A stretch of 64,000 bases of DNA from Pontibacter cellulosilyticus (GTDB taxonomy: Bacteria; Bacteroidota; Bacteroidia; Cytophagales; Hymenobacteraceae). A model generated the notes under the pieces. That model ran no database searches. It worked only from the letters and a program-made list of their open reading frames with translations, and was not told the origin of the DNA. The DNA is taken from positions 242,290 through 306,289 of the forward strand of contig NZ_JACRVF010000004.1 of NCBI RefSeq assembly GCF_014306105.1, in the 5' to 3' direction. Made by a program: the position numbers and the translations under genes. Of the stretch, positions 1 to 10,793 are shown piece by piece. The stretch's first letter is position 1. Each line of letters begins with the position of its first letter.

Positions 1-35
1 CTAAAAATATTTAACTTGTTGAAAAATATCTGCTT

Positions 36-1052
36 ATGCCGAAAACCAAGCACGCTATCGTACGTATGAGGCTCATCAATGAGTGCCTGAGAAGCAAGGC
101 TAGAAAGTATTGGTCCAAAACGGAACTGATAGACAAAATAAGCGCGGCGAAAGACATCAGGATAGGTGAGCGGACGCTTGATTACGACATCTACCAGATG
201 CGTTACTGCTCTCAGCTCAACTACAATGCCCCGATAGCCTATAGCAAAAAGGAGAACGGATATTACTACACTGATCCGGAGTATACCATTGAGAACCTTC
301 CCTTGAATGAGGTGGAGCTGCACGCGCTTGCTACGGCAGCAGCTACGCTGGGTCAGTATAGGCACATGGCTGTCTTCAGTGAGTTTGCATCTACCGTGGA
401 CAAGGTGGTCAACCTGGTGCAGCAAATCAGCTCTGACCAGCCTGGGGCAAATTCAGGGTTTATCGATTTTGAAAAGGCTCCTTATGCTAAGGGAAACGAG
501 TATCTCGATACAATCATTGGAGCAATCAGAAACAAACATACACTTAGGCTCTCTTACAGAAAGTTTGAGGATGCGCAGCCAAAGAACCGCACCATTAGTC
601 CCTACCTTCTGAAAGAATACCGTAACAGGTGGTACTTGGTGGGGTTGCAGCACGAGACAGGTAGCTTGAGAAAGTTTGCCTTGGACCGCATACAGAGTCT
701 TGAAAGTGCGCCAGAGGCACCCTACATAGAGAAAGCAGACTTCAAACCTGAACTCTACTTCAAGAATGCGATAGGCATTTCTCAGGAAGATGGGCAGGTC
801 GAGGAGGTTGTGCTCTCTTTCTCGCCTTACGACGGCAACTATGTGAAAACGCAACATCTGCATAGCTCCCAAGAGCTTCTGGTTGATGACGACAAAGAAG
901 TCAGGGTAAAACTGAAAGTTGTGCTTAACTATGAGCTGGAAGCCACTATTCTGAGCTTTGGCAAGGAAGTGAGGGTTATTGCTCCTGAAGCACTAAGGCA
1001 GAAAATTCGCCAGATACTTGATGCATGTAGAAAGCAGTATCAGGACTGTTAG
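36..1052 (+). CDS. WYL-domain transcriptional regulator
   Basis: A 338-residue protein with an N-terminal helix-turn-helix-like region (about residues 5-60), a WYL domain (about 155-225, with RNRWYLVGL at 197-205 and the following FALDRI strand), and a C-terminal extension (about 255-335) as in most WYL regulators. WYL domains bind ligands, often nucleotides or nucleic acid, and control transcription; many members regulate phage-defence or CRISPR loci. Length and domain order fit the family. It is the first gene in the window and its targets may lie to the left. The ATG at 36 has no Shine-Dalgarno sequence, which is normal for this phylum. The family call is firm; a defence link is inference only. 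Confidence 0.88.
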   Translation: MPKTKHAIVRMRLINECLRSKARKYWSKTELIDKISAAKDIRIGERTLDYDIYQMRYCSQLNYNAPIAYSKKENGYYYTDPEYTIENLPLNEVELHALATAAATLGQYRHMAVFSEFASTVDKVVNLVQQISSDQPGANSGFIDFEKAPYAKGNEYLDTIIGAIRNKHTLRLSYRKFEDAQPKNRTISPYLLKEYRNRWYLVGLQHETGSLRKFALDRIQSLESAPEAPYIEKADFKPELYFKNAIGISQEDGQVEEVVLSFSPYDGNYVKTQHLHSSQELLVDDDKEVRVKLKVVLNYELEATILSFGKEVRVIAPEALRQKIRQILDACRKQYQDC

Positions 1053-1146
1053 GCAAGCTATAGCCTTTACAGCTCTACCTTATTTAACATAAGGTAAATT
1101 AAAGGACTTTCCATATAGGAAATCCTTATATGCGAATCTAGCCTCT

Positions 1147-1401
1147 TTAGGATTGTTGTTTTGGCTGAAGCCTAAAGTTGAACAGCTCCGCTAATTCAAT
1201 ATCCAATCCGCGGGCAATCTGAAACAAAGTACTCAAGCGAGGATTGGTTCTGGCTGTCTCAATACGGGCAATCTGACTGAGTACTAAGCCAGAACGATAA
1301 GAGAGTTCTTCCTGTGATACGCCCTTCGACTTGCGCAATTGCTTCAGGTGCTCTGCAAAAAGGCGTAGTCCCTCCTCATCAAACAGCTCTTTTCTTTCCA
1401 T
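1147..1401 (-). CDS. XRE-family HTH regulator, small
   Basis: An 84-residue protein that is almost entirely one Cro/C1-type helix-turn-helix (about residues 15-70; LRKSKGVSQEELSYRSG and QIARIETARTNP are the recognisable helices). Such small XRE proteins are DNA-binding repressors or activators, often autoregulated. It is convergent with the WYL gene and divergent from the unknown gene at 1570. A perfect inverted repeat (1423-1464) begins 22 bp upstream of its start and is the obvious candidate operator. No toxin gene is adjacent, so an antitoxin role is not supported. Confidence 0.85.
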   Translation of the reverse strand: MERKELFDEEGLRLFAEHLKQLRKSKGVSQEELSYRSGLVLSQIARIETARTNPRLSTLFQIARGLDIELAELFNFRLQPKQQS

Positions 1402-1422
1402 CCATGAAAGGACTGGAAAAAG

Positions 1423-1464
1423 ACAAACCTTTATTATAGCACATATGCTATAATAAAGGTTTGT
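1423..1464. promoter_or_regulatory. Perfect 19-bp inverted repeat, candidate XRE operator
   Basis: The arms ACAAACCTTTATTATAGCA (1423-1441) and TGCTATAATAAAGGTTTGT (1446-1464) are exact reverse complements around the 4-nt spacer CATA. The site lies between the start of the small XRE gene (1401) and the divergent gene at 1570, where an operator would be expected. Each arm carries an AT-rich promoter-like core, so binding could control both directions. It lacks a T-tract and is not placed as a terminator. Confidence 0.7.
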
Positions 1465-1569
1465 TGTCTATATTTGGAAACCTTGAGTTAAGGTAAAATG
1501 TGTTTTGAATCCAAGGTAAAGTTCTAAAGTACGACAACCCCGTTGATCCACCCCAAACAAAGCAATTAA

Positions 1570-2226
1570 ATGCAACCAGAATCATCTTCATCACAATCCA
1601 TTATAAGGCGAAGGGATTTCCTGCGCAGAGTTTACCACCTTGAAGTGCTGGGGAATGGCTACTTTCTAGAAGGATATGGGAATAATATGCGGATATTTTT
1701 ATGGGAAAAGACGCTGTGGAAACTTAACCCAGCAGAGGTTTACGCCAAACTGGAGATTCCATTAACAGATCCTATTAACCAGATAGAGCACCTCAGGCAT
1801 ATGCTCTCTTTCTGTCCAGCTAGCATGAGGTGGAAACACGCGCAGCGGGTACTGGTGAGTATTTCTAAGCCGAATGATCCGATCCATGTAACGGCCAAAG
1901 TTCCACTGGCTCTAGATGGGCTTTTGCTCTCCAATTCCACGCAAACCTTCTGTCTAAACTTAATAAAATACGCTTTTGCAGGATCTGGCTCTAAGATAGC
2001 CTTAGGTATAGGAGGTGCTGTATTTACGGCAGCTCATTTTAACCTGACTCCAAAGATTTTTAAAGCATATTTGAAACAACTTAGTAAGTATAATCTAGTA
2101 AAGTATGCTGTTTTTAATGAACGAGAGTATGCTATTAAATTTGCTTTCAGCCTTGTGCACTATGCCCCAGCACATGCCCCTCACTTTTTTAAGGAGCTCT
2201 TTTTTGAACCTGCAGAGGCCTGCTAA
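1570..2226 (+). CDS. Hypothetical protein, 218 aa
   Basis: Family not recognised. The protein has no signal peptide or clear membrane segment. It starts with a serine-rich stretch and then basic residues (IIRRRDFLRRVYHLEVLG). The C-terminal third (about residues 140-195) looks mainly helical and has a pattern reminiscent of a winged helix (IFKAYLKQLSKYNLVKYAV, then a strand-like segment); this is only an impression. It is transcribed away from the small XRE gene across the palindrome at 1423-1464, so the two may share control. An accessory gene of the inserted element is the most likely description. Confidence 0.6.
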   Translation: MQPESSSSQSIIRRRDFLRRVYHLEVLGNGYFLEGYGNNMRIFLWEKTLWKLNPAEVYAKLEIPLTDPINQIEHLRHMLSFCPASMRWKHAQRVLVSISKPNDPIHVTAKVPLALDGLLLSNSTQTFCLNLIKYAFAGSGSKIALGIGGAVFTAAHFNLTPKIFKAYLKQLSKYNLVKYAVFNEREYAIKFAFSLVHYAPAHAPHFFKELFFEPAEAC

Positions 2227-2908
2227 GTAATACATATATGAGCATACTTCACCAAGCTGTCCATATATGTAGGAAGCTTATTTTGGAAATAAGGTTTCTA
2301 TTTAAATCACTTTAGTCTTATAACTTCCAGTAATCTATGCTACACAAGTATCCCGGAGGGAGAAGTTTCTTATGGCAATGGTAACACGTTGATTAAAGTT
2401 AAAATCCAGTATGATCCACGTATGAACCTAGTAGAACATTGCTCCTTATAAAAATGGGACTATAATATAGTCTGCAAATTGTGAAAGGCGTCAGCAAAAT
2501 AGCTTCCTTTATCGCATTCCTATTTCTTTTTCACTGGCGAAACACCTTAGTTATCCTAATCCACCTACCGTTATCTGCGCCATCGGATTTATGCATCTTA
2601 ATTCCTTTGGTATCTCACCCACGTCATGTCATTGATTGAAAATGTGCTCTTAACTAGAGTAATCATAGTGATAGAAATGCTTATTAATATTTAGCAGATT
2701 CCTAATTTCTTCAACATTTCATCAACATTGCCCCTTATACGAAACGAAAAATTAGAATTGTACTTGGAATCATTGCTTATACTATACTCACTCACTTATA
2801 ATTCTACTAAGTCAATTACCTAACACAAACTAGCTGTACACAACTTTTGCAATTTGTGCACTTTAATTTATTTTATTGATTTAGTTGCATTATAGAATAA
2901 AGATTATA
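2227..2908. other. AT-rich intergenic stretch without recognisable gene
   Basis: About 680 bp of AT-rich sequence. I found no open frame of useful length with a recognisable product, no tRNA and no strong hairpin. The far right end holds the promoter of the second XRE gene. It may contain decayed coding sequence, but I could not match it to anything. Confidence 0.4.
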
Positions 2909-2916
2909 TATATTTG
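2885..2916 (+). promoter_or_regulatory. Bacteroidota-type promoter of the XRE gene
   Basis: TATATTTG at 2909-2916 matches the -7 consensus TAnnTTTG, and a TTG at 2885-2887 lies 21 nt upstream, as expected for the -33 element. The box ends 4 nt before the ATG at 2921, which would place transcription start at or beside the start codon and give a leaderless mRNA (inference). Confidence 0.55.
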
Positions 2917-2920
2917 CTTT

Positions 2921-3490
2921 ATGCAAAATATACATAATAAAATCAAATCCATCCGACTAGCAAAAAATCTCAAGCAAGAAGATATAGCTATAAAGCTGGG
3001 CATGAGTAAAGCTAATTATAGCAGAATTGAAAAAGGAGATATAGCACTTTCACCTGAGAAACTCGAAATTCTGCAGAGCATTTTCAATATGACAAGTGGA
3101 GAAATTCTCAACCATGAGACTGCGCAAGAAAGATTGGGCTTACCAAACCATGGAGCTCTTGAGGAAATAGTAAAGCAACAGGCAGCTCAGATTGAACGCA
3201 TGAAGTCAAATTCAGAAAACCTGCTCGAAGCTCTAATAAAACACTTTCAAAAGCCGATAATCTCTTCGAAACTAGATAGTGGGAATGATATACCAAATGC
3301 CATAGCCTCTGTCTTTGCAATTGACGGAATAGACTTCATATTGAACAAAGATAATATTGGAGAAGATCACCCTCTTTTAGCTGCCTATAAGCAATATAAG
3401 ATCAGTCTATTAGGATATGGCATTGGTCTATTTTTAGATGCTTTAATAAAAGAAACATCTAAAGGTTCACAGAGAAAGGACAAAGAATAA
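2921..3490 (+). CDS. XRE-family HTH regulator with long C-terminal region
   Basis: About 189 residues from the ATG at 2921. An in-frame TTG at 2885 would lengthen it, but would lie inside the promoter, so the ATG is preferred. The N-terminal 65 residues are a Cro/C1-type HTH (IRLAKNLKQEDIAIKLGMS, then YSRIEKGDIALSPEKL). A short coiled-coil-like stretch follows (about 80-110), then a C-terminal region of unknown function. The gene is followed after 13 bp by the 3504 gene, so the two are probably co-transcribed. A role in controlling the mobile element is plausible but unproven. Confidence 0.82.
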   Translation: MQNIHNKIKSIRLAKNLKQEDIAIKLGMSKANYSRIEKGDIALSPEKLEILQSIFNMTSGEILNHETAQERLGLPNHGALEEIVKQQAAQIERMKSNSENLLEALIKHFQKPIISSKLDSGNDIPNAIASVFAIDGIDFILNKDNIGEDHPLLAAYKQYKISLLGYGIGLFLDALIKETSKGSQRKDKE

Positions 3491-3503
3491 CGCAACCCAT
3501 CAT

Positions 3504-4367
3504 ATGAACAACAAAAGTGTTAGCCAACCAGAGTTCAAAGAAGGAAAGCAAGGTCTAGTGAACTATAGCTTAAATTACCCTGAATCTAGTCTATTACCTC
3601 GTTTAAAGAAAGGCATCGTAACTTTTGATTTGCTAGAGTTAGAGAACTGTACATATGAAGAAATACTTTTGAAGAAATGGGCATTTCTACCAGAAGACAA
3701 AGAAACATCATTAAATACTAGCCAATATATATGGTTGAGAATTTTGGATAACCTAATCAGTTACAACTTCCCATCAAATATTTTGCACAACTTCAAGCTA
3801 TGGCTCTTTGCAGATATATTCCCGTCAGAGCACAGTTACCAAGAGCTCGAACAAGATAGTGCAGGCAACCCACTCAGAATAACATACAACATTGAAACAA
3901 CGCCCACTTTGCTTGATTTTATTGCAGGCACAGTTATAAGCAAAAGAGAAGACTTACAAATATATTTTAATAAAGATGGGAGAATGGGATTTGTTGGCCG
4001 TTTTGTGCCTGTTGAAGAAGCCAAAAAAATTAATGGTTCTATTTCATTCTCTGTACACGAAATCTTACTACAGCTTGTCGGTGATAAAAACTTGCCGAAC
4101 CTAACTTCTTATTCAACATTAGTCTCACAATCAGAAAATGAGGTTTTAAAATCGATGAGAACTAAAGAATGGGAGAGCATACAAGTTGATAGAGCTGCAG
4201 CTGATAAAAACTTTAACTGGCTCATAACTTTTAAGAAAAGTAAATCATCATCATTAGAGAAATATCATGAAACTATTGAAAGTTTACCAAGATACCACAG
4301 TGCTCCAATGGTTTCTATAAAAAATAAAACAGTGTTTTACAATTATATTAAAAGGCTGCGATTTTAA
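3504..4367 (+). CDS. Hypothetical protein of the element, 287 aa
   Basis: No firm family. There is no signal peptide or transmembrane segment. The stretch from about residue 35 to 100 contains a segment (SQYIWLRILDNLISYNF followed by a further helix) that recalls MerR-like winged-helix regions of Bacteroidota element proteins; this is a weak resemblance. The rest is mixed charged sequence with no visible catalytic motif. It lies 13 bp downstream of the XRE gene in the same direction and is AT-rich like its neighbours. A DNA-binding or accessory role in the element is a guess. Confidence 0.55.
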   Translation: MNNKSVSQPEFKEGKQGLVNYSLNYPESSLLPRLKKGIVTFDLLELENCTYEEILLKKWAFLPEDKETSLNTSQYIWLRILDNLISYNFPSNILHNFKLWLFADIFPSEHSYQELEQDSAGNPLRITYNIETTPTLLDFIAGTVISKREDLQIYFNKDGRMGFVGRFVPVEEAKKINGSISFSVHEILLQLVGDKNLPNLTSYSTLVSQSENEVLKSMRTKEWESIQVDRAAADKNFNWLITFKKSKSSSLEKYHETIESLPRYHSAPMVSIKNKTVFYNYIKRLRF

Positions 4368-4466
4368 AATAACAATTGCTGCCTAAAGGACACCGTAGAA
4401 AACGGGTCAAATGACTATCGGTACATACACTGCAGATAACAGGTACGTGCTAGACCAATTAATATT

Positions 4467-4641
4467 TTGAAACCTTTTAAGCAAAACCAGAAAAAACAAA
4501 AAACATCCTCACCATTAACTGTAGAGAAACTTCGCACCTATCCTGGATTCGAATCTATTTCAGACGCAGAGGCTAATGAGCTAGTACAATCCATATGGAC
4601 GATCGCACAATGCGCAGTAAGAACCTTTAAAAGCTTGAGCA

Positions 4642-4649
<8 letters not shown>
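4467..4649 (+). CDS. Small protein overlapping the recombinase start
   Basis: A 60-residue frame starting at TTG (4467); no in-frame ATG is available. Its stop (TAA, 4647-4649) overlaps the recombinase ATG (4642) by 8 nt, which suggests translational coupling. The sequence has a basic N-terminus (KQNQKKQKT) followed by a helical part containing LRTYPGFESISDAEANEL. My recollection is that short proteins of this kind precede serine recombinases in other Bacteroidota. The function is unknown; a recombination accessory factor is possible. Confidence 0.6.
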
Positions 4650-6275
<1,626 letters not shown>

Positions 6276-6358
6276 CTGTTATTGTGATGCAAAAGTATAA
6301 CAACGATTTATACTTTACAAGTTTTTATACCTAAAAAGAGCAAAAAAGTTGAGCTTTT

Positions 6359-8119
6359 TCAGAATTTGCTGGTGATACCAAAGTGTATCTTCGAGTATCT
6401 CAGCGAGATAGGCTGCTGATCGGATTTTCCCAGGGAGTAAACTAGTTGAAAAATACCGGCACCTGTACTAAAACTAATACCGCCACCCACGCCAAAAGGA
6501 AAATCGGAGGCTTCGGAATTCTCCAAATCGCTGCGGTAGTAGGCCTGGTCGTAAAACAGCAGCACGTACGAATCGGCAGCCGTAAACAGGCGGTACTCCA
6601 ACGTGCCCACAGCATAAGCGGAGGCATAGAAGAAATACTCGTCGAAGCCACGCAGCGTGTTAAGTCCCCCAATGCGGTACATGTCATTCAGGAAGATCTG
6701 GTCGTTTAGCAGGGCCTCGCCGCGCAGCCGGGTTAGCAAGGCGCTGTTCGTACCCAATCGCAGGAAATTCTCAACTCTTAGCCCCAAACTCAGCTGTGTT
6801 GTTTTCAGGTCGAGGGTGTCGTAAAAGCTTTTCTCCAGGTCGCTGTTGCGGAGCAATGTTTTCTTACCAGCTGCCAACTGCATCTCCACCAGCCGGCCAC
6901 GCCTCGGAAAGTAAAAATCATCGAGGTTGTTCCAGAGGTAGTTAAGGCCATAGGTATTGGTGCGGGCATCGGCAAGGTCCAGCTTTTGCAGGCTTTGGGT
7001 ATTGGCCGAGGAAAGTATACGCGAGTTGCGCCACTCAGTAAACACACTAAACTTGCCATACTTTAAGGTATAGTATGCCAACTGCAGGCGCGGTTGTATG
7101 GTTATAAAAGATGAGTCCTGTTTAAGCAAGTTAAATTTAGTACCCAGTTCGAATGGCGTACCCAGCAGGTTTGGGTGCAAGTATTCTCCGTTAAGTATAA
7201 CCGAGCCTTTGTTTACCCGCCGCCATTGCAAACCCAACTGCTTGCCTGTACCGCGGATGTTCCGGATGTTCAGGTTTGCCTCGCCAGTTATCAGCAGTTT
7301 ATCTTGCCGGCTTGGGTCTGGCAAAAAGCCTACAACGCCATCAATCTGGTTTGCCTGACGGTCTTCCAGAAAGTATAGCACCTTGGCCTTATCCCGTAAA
7401 AACTGCACCTGTGGCGGCCTGGTTTGCCTGATGTATGGCAGTTGCGTAAGCATGCGCTGCGATGCATTAACCTGGTCCTGGTTATAGATCTGCCCGGGCA
7501 GCAGTTGCAGGTAACGCATAAGGAACTTGGGCTGAGTTTTCGTATTACCCACTATAGCTACTGAGTCGTAGGTTACCACAAAAGCCTTTTCCACCATCAG
7601 GGCAGCATTTATTTTCCCATTCTCAATTGTTACAGAGTCCAGCCAAACAGAGGCGAAGGGATAGCCGTTGCGCTCGGCATAATTCAGGATACGTTGCTGC
7701 AGCTTTACATATTCGGCCGGCTTAAAAGGTGTATCACGGTAAAACTTCTCCCTGAATCCTGACTCAATCAAAATACCTTCACTTAAGTTGTCGTTCCGCA
7801 GCTGTGCCCACTCATACTGCTGGCCCAGGTGCAGTTTCACGTGGAGCGTATCGCGGCGCAGGTATAAGCTATCGGCAGAGGCAAGCAGGAAGGCATCCTG
7901 CTGCAACTGGTACACCAGCGCCCTGGCCTCTTTGGCGGCCTCTGCAGAGTCGGGGTGCGCAGTGCGGAAAGTATAGCCATGGAGGCGGGAGGCATTCTCA
8001 GGAGCAACATCCACCTGAAGTATAACTTTTGGCCGGGGCGTAGCAACAGGTTGCTTCTGCGCCTGCACCTGCGGCAGCCATAAAAGCAAACATAAAACTA
8101 CGGCGGCTATTTTATACAT
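6359..8119 (-). CDS. BamA/TamA-like (Omp85 superfamily) outer-membrane protein
   Basis: 586 residues with a signal peptide (cleavage likely after VQA, residue 20). The N-terminal half contains POTRA-like repeats (YDSVAIVGNTKTQPKFLMR resembles a POTRA start), and the C-terminal half is a 16-strand-type barrel with GGLNTLRGFDE, the conserved loop-6 motif of Omp85 proteins. It ends in a strand with terminal Phe (GITSKF), typical of barrel proteins. At 586 residues it is shorter than BamA (five POTRAs), so it is an accessory Omp85/TamA-like protein rather than the core insertase. Neighbouring genes give no clue to its substrate. Confidence 0.85.
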   Translation of the reverse strand: MYKIAAVVLCLLLWLPQVQAQKQPVATPRPKVILQVDVAPENASRLHGYTFRTAHPDSAEAAKEARALVYQLQQDAFLLASADSLYLRRDTLHVKLHLGQQYEWAQLRNDNLSEGILIESGFREKFYRDTPFKPAEYVKLQQRILNYAERNGYPFASVWLDSVTIENGKINAALMVEKAFVVTYDSVAIVGNTKTQPKFLMRYLQLLPGQIYNQDQVNASQRMLTQLPYIRQTRPPQVQFLRDKAKVLYFLEDRQANQIDGVVGFLPDPSRQDKLLITGEANLNIRNIRGTGKQLGLQWRRVNKGSVILNGEYLHPNLLGTPFELGTKFNLLKQDSSFITIQPRLQLAYYTLKYGKFSVFTEWRNSRILSSANTQSLQKLDLADARTNTYGLNYLWNNLDDFYFPRRGRLVEMQLAAGKKTLLRNSDLEKSFYDTLDLKTTQLSLGLRVENFLRLGTNSALLTRLRGEALLNDQIFLNDMYRIGGLNTLRGFDEYFFYASAYAVGTLEYRLFTAADSYVLLFYDQAYYRSDLENSEASDFPFGVGGGISFSTGAGIFQLVYSLGKSDQQPISLRYSKIHFGITSKF

Positions 8120-8132
8120 TTGTATAAGTTAC

Positions 8133-8289
8133 TGTTGAATTGTTTGACAGCGAAATTGTTAATCAGTTAAATGTTGATAACCAGATGGCGCATTTCTTTA
8201 CAAAGGTAACGGTGTGCTGCCAGATTATCGCACAAGAGCAAGCGGTGTTAACCAATAGCTCAACAATTTAACAACCCAACAATTTAACG
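8133..8289. repeat. Degenerate AACAATTTAAC-type repeats
   Basis: Variants of AACAATTTAAC or its complement recur in this spacer, for example around 8135-8175 and twice at 8261-8288 (CAACAATTTAAC). The same word appears in the metF upstream region (12779-12816). It looks like a low-complexity dispersed intergenic repeat. Confidence 0.4.
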
Positions 8290-8298
8290 ATTTATACT

Positions 8299-9426
8299 TT
8301 GTCCGGCATTTACCTCCATATTCCTTTCTGCAAACAAGCCTGCCATTACTGCGATTTCCACTTTAGCACCTCCATGGGGCACAAAGAGGCAACTATACAG
8401 GCTATTGCCCGGGAGCTGGAGCTGCGCCAGGATTACCTGCAGGGGCAGGAGGTGCGCACCATCTACTTTGGAGGCGGCACTCCCTCTTTGCTCACGCAGC
8501 GGGAGCTGGAACTATTGCTACAAACTATAAAAAGGCTGTTTATAGTTTCGGAGGATGCTGAAATTACCCTGGAGGCCAACCCTGATGACCTTAAACCGGA
8601 GAAACTGTGGGAACTAAAGGCCGCAGGCATTAACCGCTTAAGTATAGGCCTGCAGTCGTTTCATGAGCCGCACCTGCGCATGATGAACCGCGCCCACAAC
8701 GCCACTGAAAGCCTGCAGTGCGTGCGTGATGCTCAAGCCGCTGGCTTCGATAATATTACTGTTGACCTGATCTATGGCATCCCGGCACCGGATCACACGA
8801 TTTGGTTGGAAGATCTGAAAACGCTTTTCTCCCTTAATGTGCAGCACGTTTCCTGCTACGCCCTTACCATTGAGCCTGACACGGCATTGGGCCGCTGGAG
8901 CAAGAAAGGCAAGTTTACGCCATCCGAAGACGACTTTACAGCTCAGCAGTTTGAAATTTTGCTGGAGCAAATGGCGCAGCATGGCTTTGTACAGTACGAG
9001 ATTTCAAACTTCTGCCAGCCCGGCTTCGAATCCAAACACAATAGCAATTACTGGCGCGGGGTGCATTACCTGGGCTTAGGGCCAAGTGCGCACTCTTTTA
9101 ATGGGGTGTCGCGGCAGTATAATGTGGCTAATAACCGGAAATACACTGCAGCCATAAGCGAGGCAATAATACCAGCAGAGGTAGAGGAACTTACTTTAGC
9201 AGACCAGGCAAACGACTACCTGCTTACCACGTTGCGCACTATATGGGGCTGTGACTTAGCCATTATGCGTGATAAGTATATGTACGATGTTCAGGCCAGG
9301 CATGCTACCTATCTTCAGGAGTTACAGCAAAAAGAGTTGGCAAGTATAAATGAGAGTGTGCTTTATTTAACTGACAAAGGCAAACTGTTAGCCGACCAGA
9401 TAACGCTTGATCTATTGGCCGATTAA
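8299..9426 (+). CDS. hemW: HemW, radical SAM haem chaperone
   Basis: 375 residues starting at TTG (8299). The next Met would remove the cluster motif, so the TTG is required. Residues Cys11, Cys15 and Cys18 form the radical-SAM CxxxCxxC motif in IPFCKQACHYCDF, followed by FGGGTPS (SAM binding) and the C-terminal HemN-like domain. HemW resembles oxygen-independent coproporphyrinogen oxidase but is regarded as a haem-trafficking protein; the length and the N-terminus M-GIYLHIPFC are those of HemW. It is divergent from the Omp85 gene across a repeat-rich spacer. Confidence 0.92.
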   Translation: MSGIYLHIPFCKQACHYCDFHFSTSMGHKEATIQAIARELELRQDYLQGQEVRTIYFGGGTPSLLTQRELELLLQTIKRLFIVSEDAEITLEANPDDLKPEKLWELKAAGINRLSIGLQSFHEPHLRMMNRAHNATESLQCVRDAQAAGFDNITVDLIYGIPAPDHTIWLEDLKTLFSLNVQHVSCYALTIEPDTALGRWSKKGKFTPSEDDFTAQQFEILLEQMAQHGFVQYEISNFCQPGFESKHNSNYWRGVHYLGLGPSAHSFNGVSRQYNVANNRKYTAAISEAIIPAEVEELTLADQANDYLLTTLRTIWGCDLAIMRDKYMYDVQARHATYLQELQQKELASINESVLYLTDKGKLLADQITLDLLAD

Positions 9427-9525
9427 AATACACAAGTTCTATAAAGACAAATCAAGCTGTACTTCGTACAAAAATAAAAAGGGTGCATGCCGAGTATTTT
9501 CTAAATCATACTACCTGCCACACTT

Positions 9526-9939
9526 ATGCTACATCTCGCTTTGGTATATAATTCTGATGATTTTAAAATAGAGGTTGACGACAACCATGCCTACGTGCGT
9601 ACCGAGTGGCTGCGTCCGCTTACTGACAAAGAATTTACCAGCGAGGCCATGCAGGCGTATAAAATCATAGCTGAAAGAAATGCGGAGAGGGTGCTTGTAA
9701 ATGCGCAACAGGTATCTATACTTGGCCCGGAAACAAAAGACTGGCTCTCCAACACTTACTATTGCCTGTTCTCCAAGACTGCCGTGAAAAAAATGGCCCG
9801 CGTGATGCCTGACAATCTCTTTAAGAAACTGGCTTTAGCATCGGTTGTAACACGCGCCGAGGCCTCAACTACTATTTCTTACTCCATACAGGACTTTGCC
9901 TCGGAAGCGGATGCTATTCACTGGCTGCTGGAGGACTAA
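9526..9939 (+). CDS. STAS/SpoIIAA-like protein
   Basis: 137 residues with no signal peptide. The pattern is an N-terminal strand pair (FKIEVDDNHAYVRTEWLRPL), a helix, a central strand (RVLVNAQQ) and a final FASEADAIHWLLED that resembles the end of SpoIIAA/STAS-like domains (F-x-x-x-x-E-A-x-x-W-L). The same ending and general layout occur in three tandem genes at 25738-27179, so it is probably a divergent paralogue. These folds usually act as anti-anti-sigma or regulatory partners, but the phosphorylatable serine context of classical STAS proteins is not evident. The function is unknown. Confidence 0.55.
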   Translation: MLHLALVYNSDDFKIEVDDNHAYVRTEWLRPLTDKEFTSEAMQAYKIIAERNAERVLVNAQQVSILGPETKDWLSNTYYCLFSKTAVKKMARVMPDNLFKKLALASVVTRAEASTTISYSIQDFASEADAIHWLLED

Positions 9940-10015
9940 AGTAAGTATACTTTTCACGCTTCAACGTATAGGTTTCGGCAAATTCTGCTATACTTGCTAA
10001 AAAGCTTTTTACCCC

Positions 10016-10786
10016 ATGGAAGCCACCATCACCTATCAAGATCAAACCTATACCTTTAACCCGCTGCAACCGTTGGATATTTCGATGCCGCTGCACGACA
10101 GGCAGCCACAGCCGGAGTGTTTCTGGGCAGAGCCTGTACAGTTTGATGTGATCAGGGTTGGTGATTTTGTGGGAAGTGTGGCAGAAGGCGGCAGCACCAA
10201 CTATAAACGCGTACACGTAACGCCACACGGCAATGGCACCCACACCGAGTGCTACGGTCACATCTCCGCGGACGAAAACGCCACGATACACAATTGTCTG
10301 AAGCGCTTTATGTTTGTAGCCCAACTAATATCGGTGCAGCCGCAAGAGCAGGAGAACGGCGATTTTATGGTACTACTGGAGGATGTGCAAAAGCAGCTGC
10401 AGGGGATAAAATGCGAGGCTGTTATACTTCGCACGCTACCCAACTCCGACGATAAGCTTACCCGCCACTACTCCGGCACCAATCCGCCATACTTGGAGCA
10501 CACCATCGGGCAGTACTTAGCAGAAAAAGGAGTACAGCATTTACTTTTAGACCTGCCATCTGTGGACCGTGAACTGGATGAGGGTAAACTACTGTGTCAC
10601 CACGCCTTCTGGCAATATCCTAAAAACACCCGCTGTGGCGCCACTATCACCGAGCTCATTTATGCCCCGGATCACATTGCAGATGGTTTATACTTACTAA
10701 ACCTGCAGATCGCCAGCCTGCAGCTGGATGCCAGCCCAAGCAAGCCTGTACTGTATTCGTTAGCACCTGAGTTTCCGCAACTATAG
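10016..10786 (+). CDS. Cyclase family (kynurenine formamidase-like) metal hydrolase
   Basis: 256 residues. The motif HGNGTHTECYGH (His71 to His82) corresponds to the metal-binding HxGTHxDxxxH signature of the cyclase family, whose members hydrolyse N-formylkynurenine, isatin or similar amides. Here Asp is replaced by Glu and the Pro is absent, so the substrate is uncertain. A second likely active-site region is LLLDLPSVDRELDEGKL. The stop is followed 7 nt later by ctlX in the same direction, indicating an operon and perhaps a shared role in amino-acid breakdown. Confidence 0.8.
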   Translation: MEATITYQDQTYTFNPLQPLDISMPLHDRQPQPECFWAEPVQFDVIRVGDFVGSVAEGGSTNYKRVHVTPHGNGTHTECYGHISADENATIHNCLKRFMFVAQLISVQPQEQENGDFMVLLEDVQKQLQGIKCEAVILRTLPNSDDKLTRHYSGTNPPYLEHTIGQYLAEKGVQHLLLDLPSVDRELDEGKLLCHHAFWQYPKNTRCGATITELIYAPDHIADGLYLLNLQIASLQLDASPSKPVLYSLAPEFPQL

Positions 10787-10793
10787 CTACGCC

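Noticed and set aside
1102..1127. Terminator between WYL and XRE genes
   Set aside because: AAGGACTTTCC/GGAAATCCTT is imperfect and has no good T-tract.
1147..1401. Antitoxin of a toxin-antitoxin pair
   Set aside because: No toxin gene is adjacent on either strand.
2227..2884. Degraded transposase or phage gene
   Set aside because: No recognisable motif or frame; left as empty.
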